Assembly: GCA_017416155.1 (NCBI GenBank)
Contig: JAFQDE010000011.1
Span: forward strand, 22,528-86,527
Length of the DNA stretch: 64,000 nt
DNA from: Tyzzerella sp.
Lineage (GTDB): Bacteria; Bacillota; Clostridia; Lachnospirales; Lachnospiraceae
Reading direction: 5' to 3'
Notes under the pieces: generated by a model
What the model was told of the DNA's origin: nothing
What the model saw: only the letters and a program-made list of their open reading frames with translations
Databases searched by the model: none
Part shown: positions 62,663 through 64,000 of the stretch, one piece after another
How positions within the stretch are numbered: position 1 is the first letter of the stretch
Layout: the number at the start of each line of letters is the position of its first letter
Translations under genes and position numbers: made by a program

Positions 62663-62703
62663 AAAGCGTTTGGAGAATATATAAATATAATCCGAACGCT
62701 TTT
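62663..62703 (+). terminator. Terminator after the array
   Basis: AAAGCGTTTGGA (62663-62674) pairs with TCCGAACGCTTT around a 16-nt AT-rich loop, with T's on the 3' side. Confidence 0.8.
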
Positions 62704-62741
62704 ATTGACAACAATTAGTTTAGAAAACTAAAGATAATATA

Positions 62742-62780
62742 TTTACAAACGTAAACATGTATGTTATACTGTATATGTTT
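62742..62780 (+). promoter_or_regulatory. Promoter of the Fic gene with inverted repeats
   Basis: TTTACA (62742-62747) -17- TATACT (62765-62770). TTTAC/GTAAA brackets the -35, and TAAACAT / ATGTTTA brackets the -10, suggesting operator sites for the HTH of the Fic protein. Confidence 0.6.
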
Positions 62781-62800
62781 AGAAAGAGGTGGTATATTAA

Positions 62801-63724
62801 ATGATTTCATACGAGAAACTGTTTTTAATGATGGAAGAAAGAGAAATAACTAAAGAAAAATTAAAAAATGAGATTGGGATATCTTCTGCTACTATGGCAA
62901 AACTTGCTAAAAACGAAGAGGTTGCTATGTCAACAATTCAAAGTTTATGTGATTTCTTTAATTGTCAGCCGGGAGCAATCTTATCATACGCAAAAGAAAT
63001 AAATAAAAATTCAATACTTTTTCAACTCAGAGAAGAAAAGGATATAAAATTAAAAGGTGGATTATATCATCAAACACAAGTTAGATTGGCATATAATTCA
63101 AATCATATGGAAGGTAGTCGATTAACAGAAGACCAAACAAGAAGTATTTATGAAACCCAAACCATTGCAGTTACGGAAGGACATGAGAAGATTGATGATA
63201 TTATTGAAACCGTGAATCATTTTAGATGTTTTGATTACATTTTGTCAGTGGCAGATAAAGAACTATCAGAAGATATTATGAAACATATTCATTTGTTATT
63301 AAAAAATGGAACAACAGATAGCCAAAAAGAATGGTTTGCTGTTGGAGATTACAAAAAACGTCCTAATATGATTGGTGATATGATTGAAACAACACATCCT
63401 TCAAAAGTCGCATCAGAAATAAAACAGTTATTAAAAAGCTATAGAGAAAATGGCAATATGATGTTTGAAGATATTATTGATTTTCATTATAAATTTGAAA
63501 AGATACATCCATTTCAAGATGGAAATGGTCGTGTTGGAAGATTAATTATGTTTAAGGAATGTTTAAAATATAATATTCCACCATTCATTATAGAAGATGT
63601 ATCGAAGGATTATTATAGAAGAGGATTGAAGGAGTACGAAACAGAAAAGGGATTTTTAGTGGAAACATGTAGAGCAGCACAGGATACTTATAAAAAACTA
63701 TTAGAGTATTTTGAATACATCTAA
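62801..63724 (+). CDS. Fic-domain protein with N-terminal XRE HTH
   Basis: 307 residues. An HTH (~1-62) is followed by the inhibitory motif SNHMEG (100-105; (S/T)xxxE(G/N)) and the catalytic HPFQDGNGRVGR (~238-249; HxFxDGNGRxxR). Fic proteins transfer AMP or other nucleotides to target proteins. The motif located N-terminal to the core marks a self-inhibited enzyme. The DNA-binding domain suggests autoregulation. AGAGGTGG precedes the start. Confidence 0.9.
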   Translation: MISYEKLFLMMEEREITKEKLKNEIGISSATMAKLAKNEEVAMSTIQSLCDFFNCQPGAILSYAKEINKNSILFQLREEKDIKLKGGLYHQTQVRLAYNSNHMEGSRLTEDQTRSIYETQTIAVTEGHEKIDDIIETVNHFRCFDYILSVADKELSEDIMKHIHLLLKNGTTDSQKEWFAVGDYKKRPNMIGDMIETTHPSKVASEIKQLLKSYRENGNMMFEDIIDFHYKFEKIHPFQDGNGRVGRLIMFKECLKYNIPPFIIEDVSKDYYRRGLKEYETEKGFLVETCRAAQDTYKKLLEYFEYI

Positions 63725-63773
63725 AAATAAAAAAGGTATTTTTGAAGAAAATAAAAAAAGTTGAAAAAAGTTG

Positions 63774-63803
63774 TTGACAAAGGTGTTGTGTCTGTGATAT
63801 TCT
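63774..63803 (+). promoter_or_regulatory. rRNA operon promoter
   Basis: TTGACA (63774-63779) with TATTCT at 63798-63803 (18-nt spacing), preceded by an AT-rich A-tract region like an UP element. The leader 63804-63980 has an inverted repeat (GAAAATTTCT...GAGAAAATTTC) of the kind that forms part of the 16S processing stem. Confidence 0.6.
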
Positions 63804-63980
63804 AACTAGGCTGTCGCAAGAAAGCAAAGAACATTGATAATTAAACAATAGATGACAATAACAAGCATTCCTGAAAATTTCTAAGAGAAAATTTCAAGAA
63901 CGGACATCGAAAAGATGACCTTAAAAACAGTAAAACAGGAACAGAATTGCTAGTAGTGATTCTGAACTTGGAACAAACAC

Positions 63981-64000
63981 TTTTAACGAGAGTTTGATCC
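63981..64000 (+). rRNA. rrs: 16S ribosomal RNA, 5' end (cut by window end)
   Basis: AGAGTTTGATCC at 63989-64000 is the conserved start of bacterial 16S rRNA (AGAGTTTGATCMTGG), preceded by a typical leader and promoter. The exact mature 5' end is approximate. Confidence 0.88.

Overview
The window reads as chromosome of a low-GC, spore-forming Clostridia bacterium, most likely a gut Lachnospiraceae. The support is AddAB, FtsEX, HflX, ClpC and RadA of the Firmicutes type, an alpha/beta-type small acid-soluble spore protein, PyrK/PyrD(1B) pyrimidine genes, a Spo0A-like DNA-binding domain, DUF4367 proteins and strong AGGAGG ribosome binding sites. All identifications come from reading motifs by eye; no database was searched.

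Layout. 0-20.7 kb is mostly housekeeping: a phenylacetate-CoA ligase C-terminus with an ACT-domain partner, an orphan Spo0A-C-like protein divergent from an ECF-type sigma factor, a TPR lipoprotein, hflX-addB-addA, a spore protein, a PucR/CdaR-like regulator, ftsE-ftsX-S41 protease, then pyrC-pyrF-pyrK-pyrD. 20.7-33.7 kb is an accessory stretch of small XRE regulators, an ORF6N protein, a PBECR4 nuclease-like protein, a WYL regulator, a duplicated and partly deleted cassette, RtcB and an orphan AbiEi-type antitoxin with a truncated toxin. 33.9-45.6 kb is a defence island. It has an adenine methyltransferase, a soluble double-GHKL kinase, a receiver protein and an HNH nuclease (together a candidate phosphorelay-controlled restriction module), followed by a type I R-M system (hsdM-hsdS-hsdR, with TAEL repeats in HsdS) and a DUF4062 protein. 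45.6-58.8 kb returns to housekeeping: two reductases on the minus strand, pyrE, a VanZ protein, an M29-like peptidase, purE-purM-purN-purD, a GntR regulator, clpC and radA.

The most unusual part is 58.8-62.7 kb. A type II-like cas1-cas2 pair directly abuts radA, with no cas9 or other effector. It is followed by three 36-bp CRISPR-type repeats, the last one degenerate as at the distal end of an array. The intervals are not about 30 bp but 889 bp and 1,534 bp, and they carry genes and gene fragments. Repeat 1 abuts a DUF4367 gene that lacks its 5' end. Repeat 2 separates the 5' part of one secreted-protein gene from the 3' part of an unrelated one. Repeat 3 immediately follows a complete secreted-protein gene. 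The inserts therefore look like random, gene-length DNA fragments placed between CRISPR repeats. An extended -10 promoter overlapping the cas2 stop reads into them. My leading hypothesis is a Cas1-Cas2 system that captures gene-sized DNA, analogous to an integron; the main alternative is a decayed type II locus reshuffled by recombination.

The window ends with a Fic protein, an rRNA promoter and the first bases of a 16S rRNA gene.
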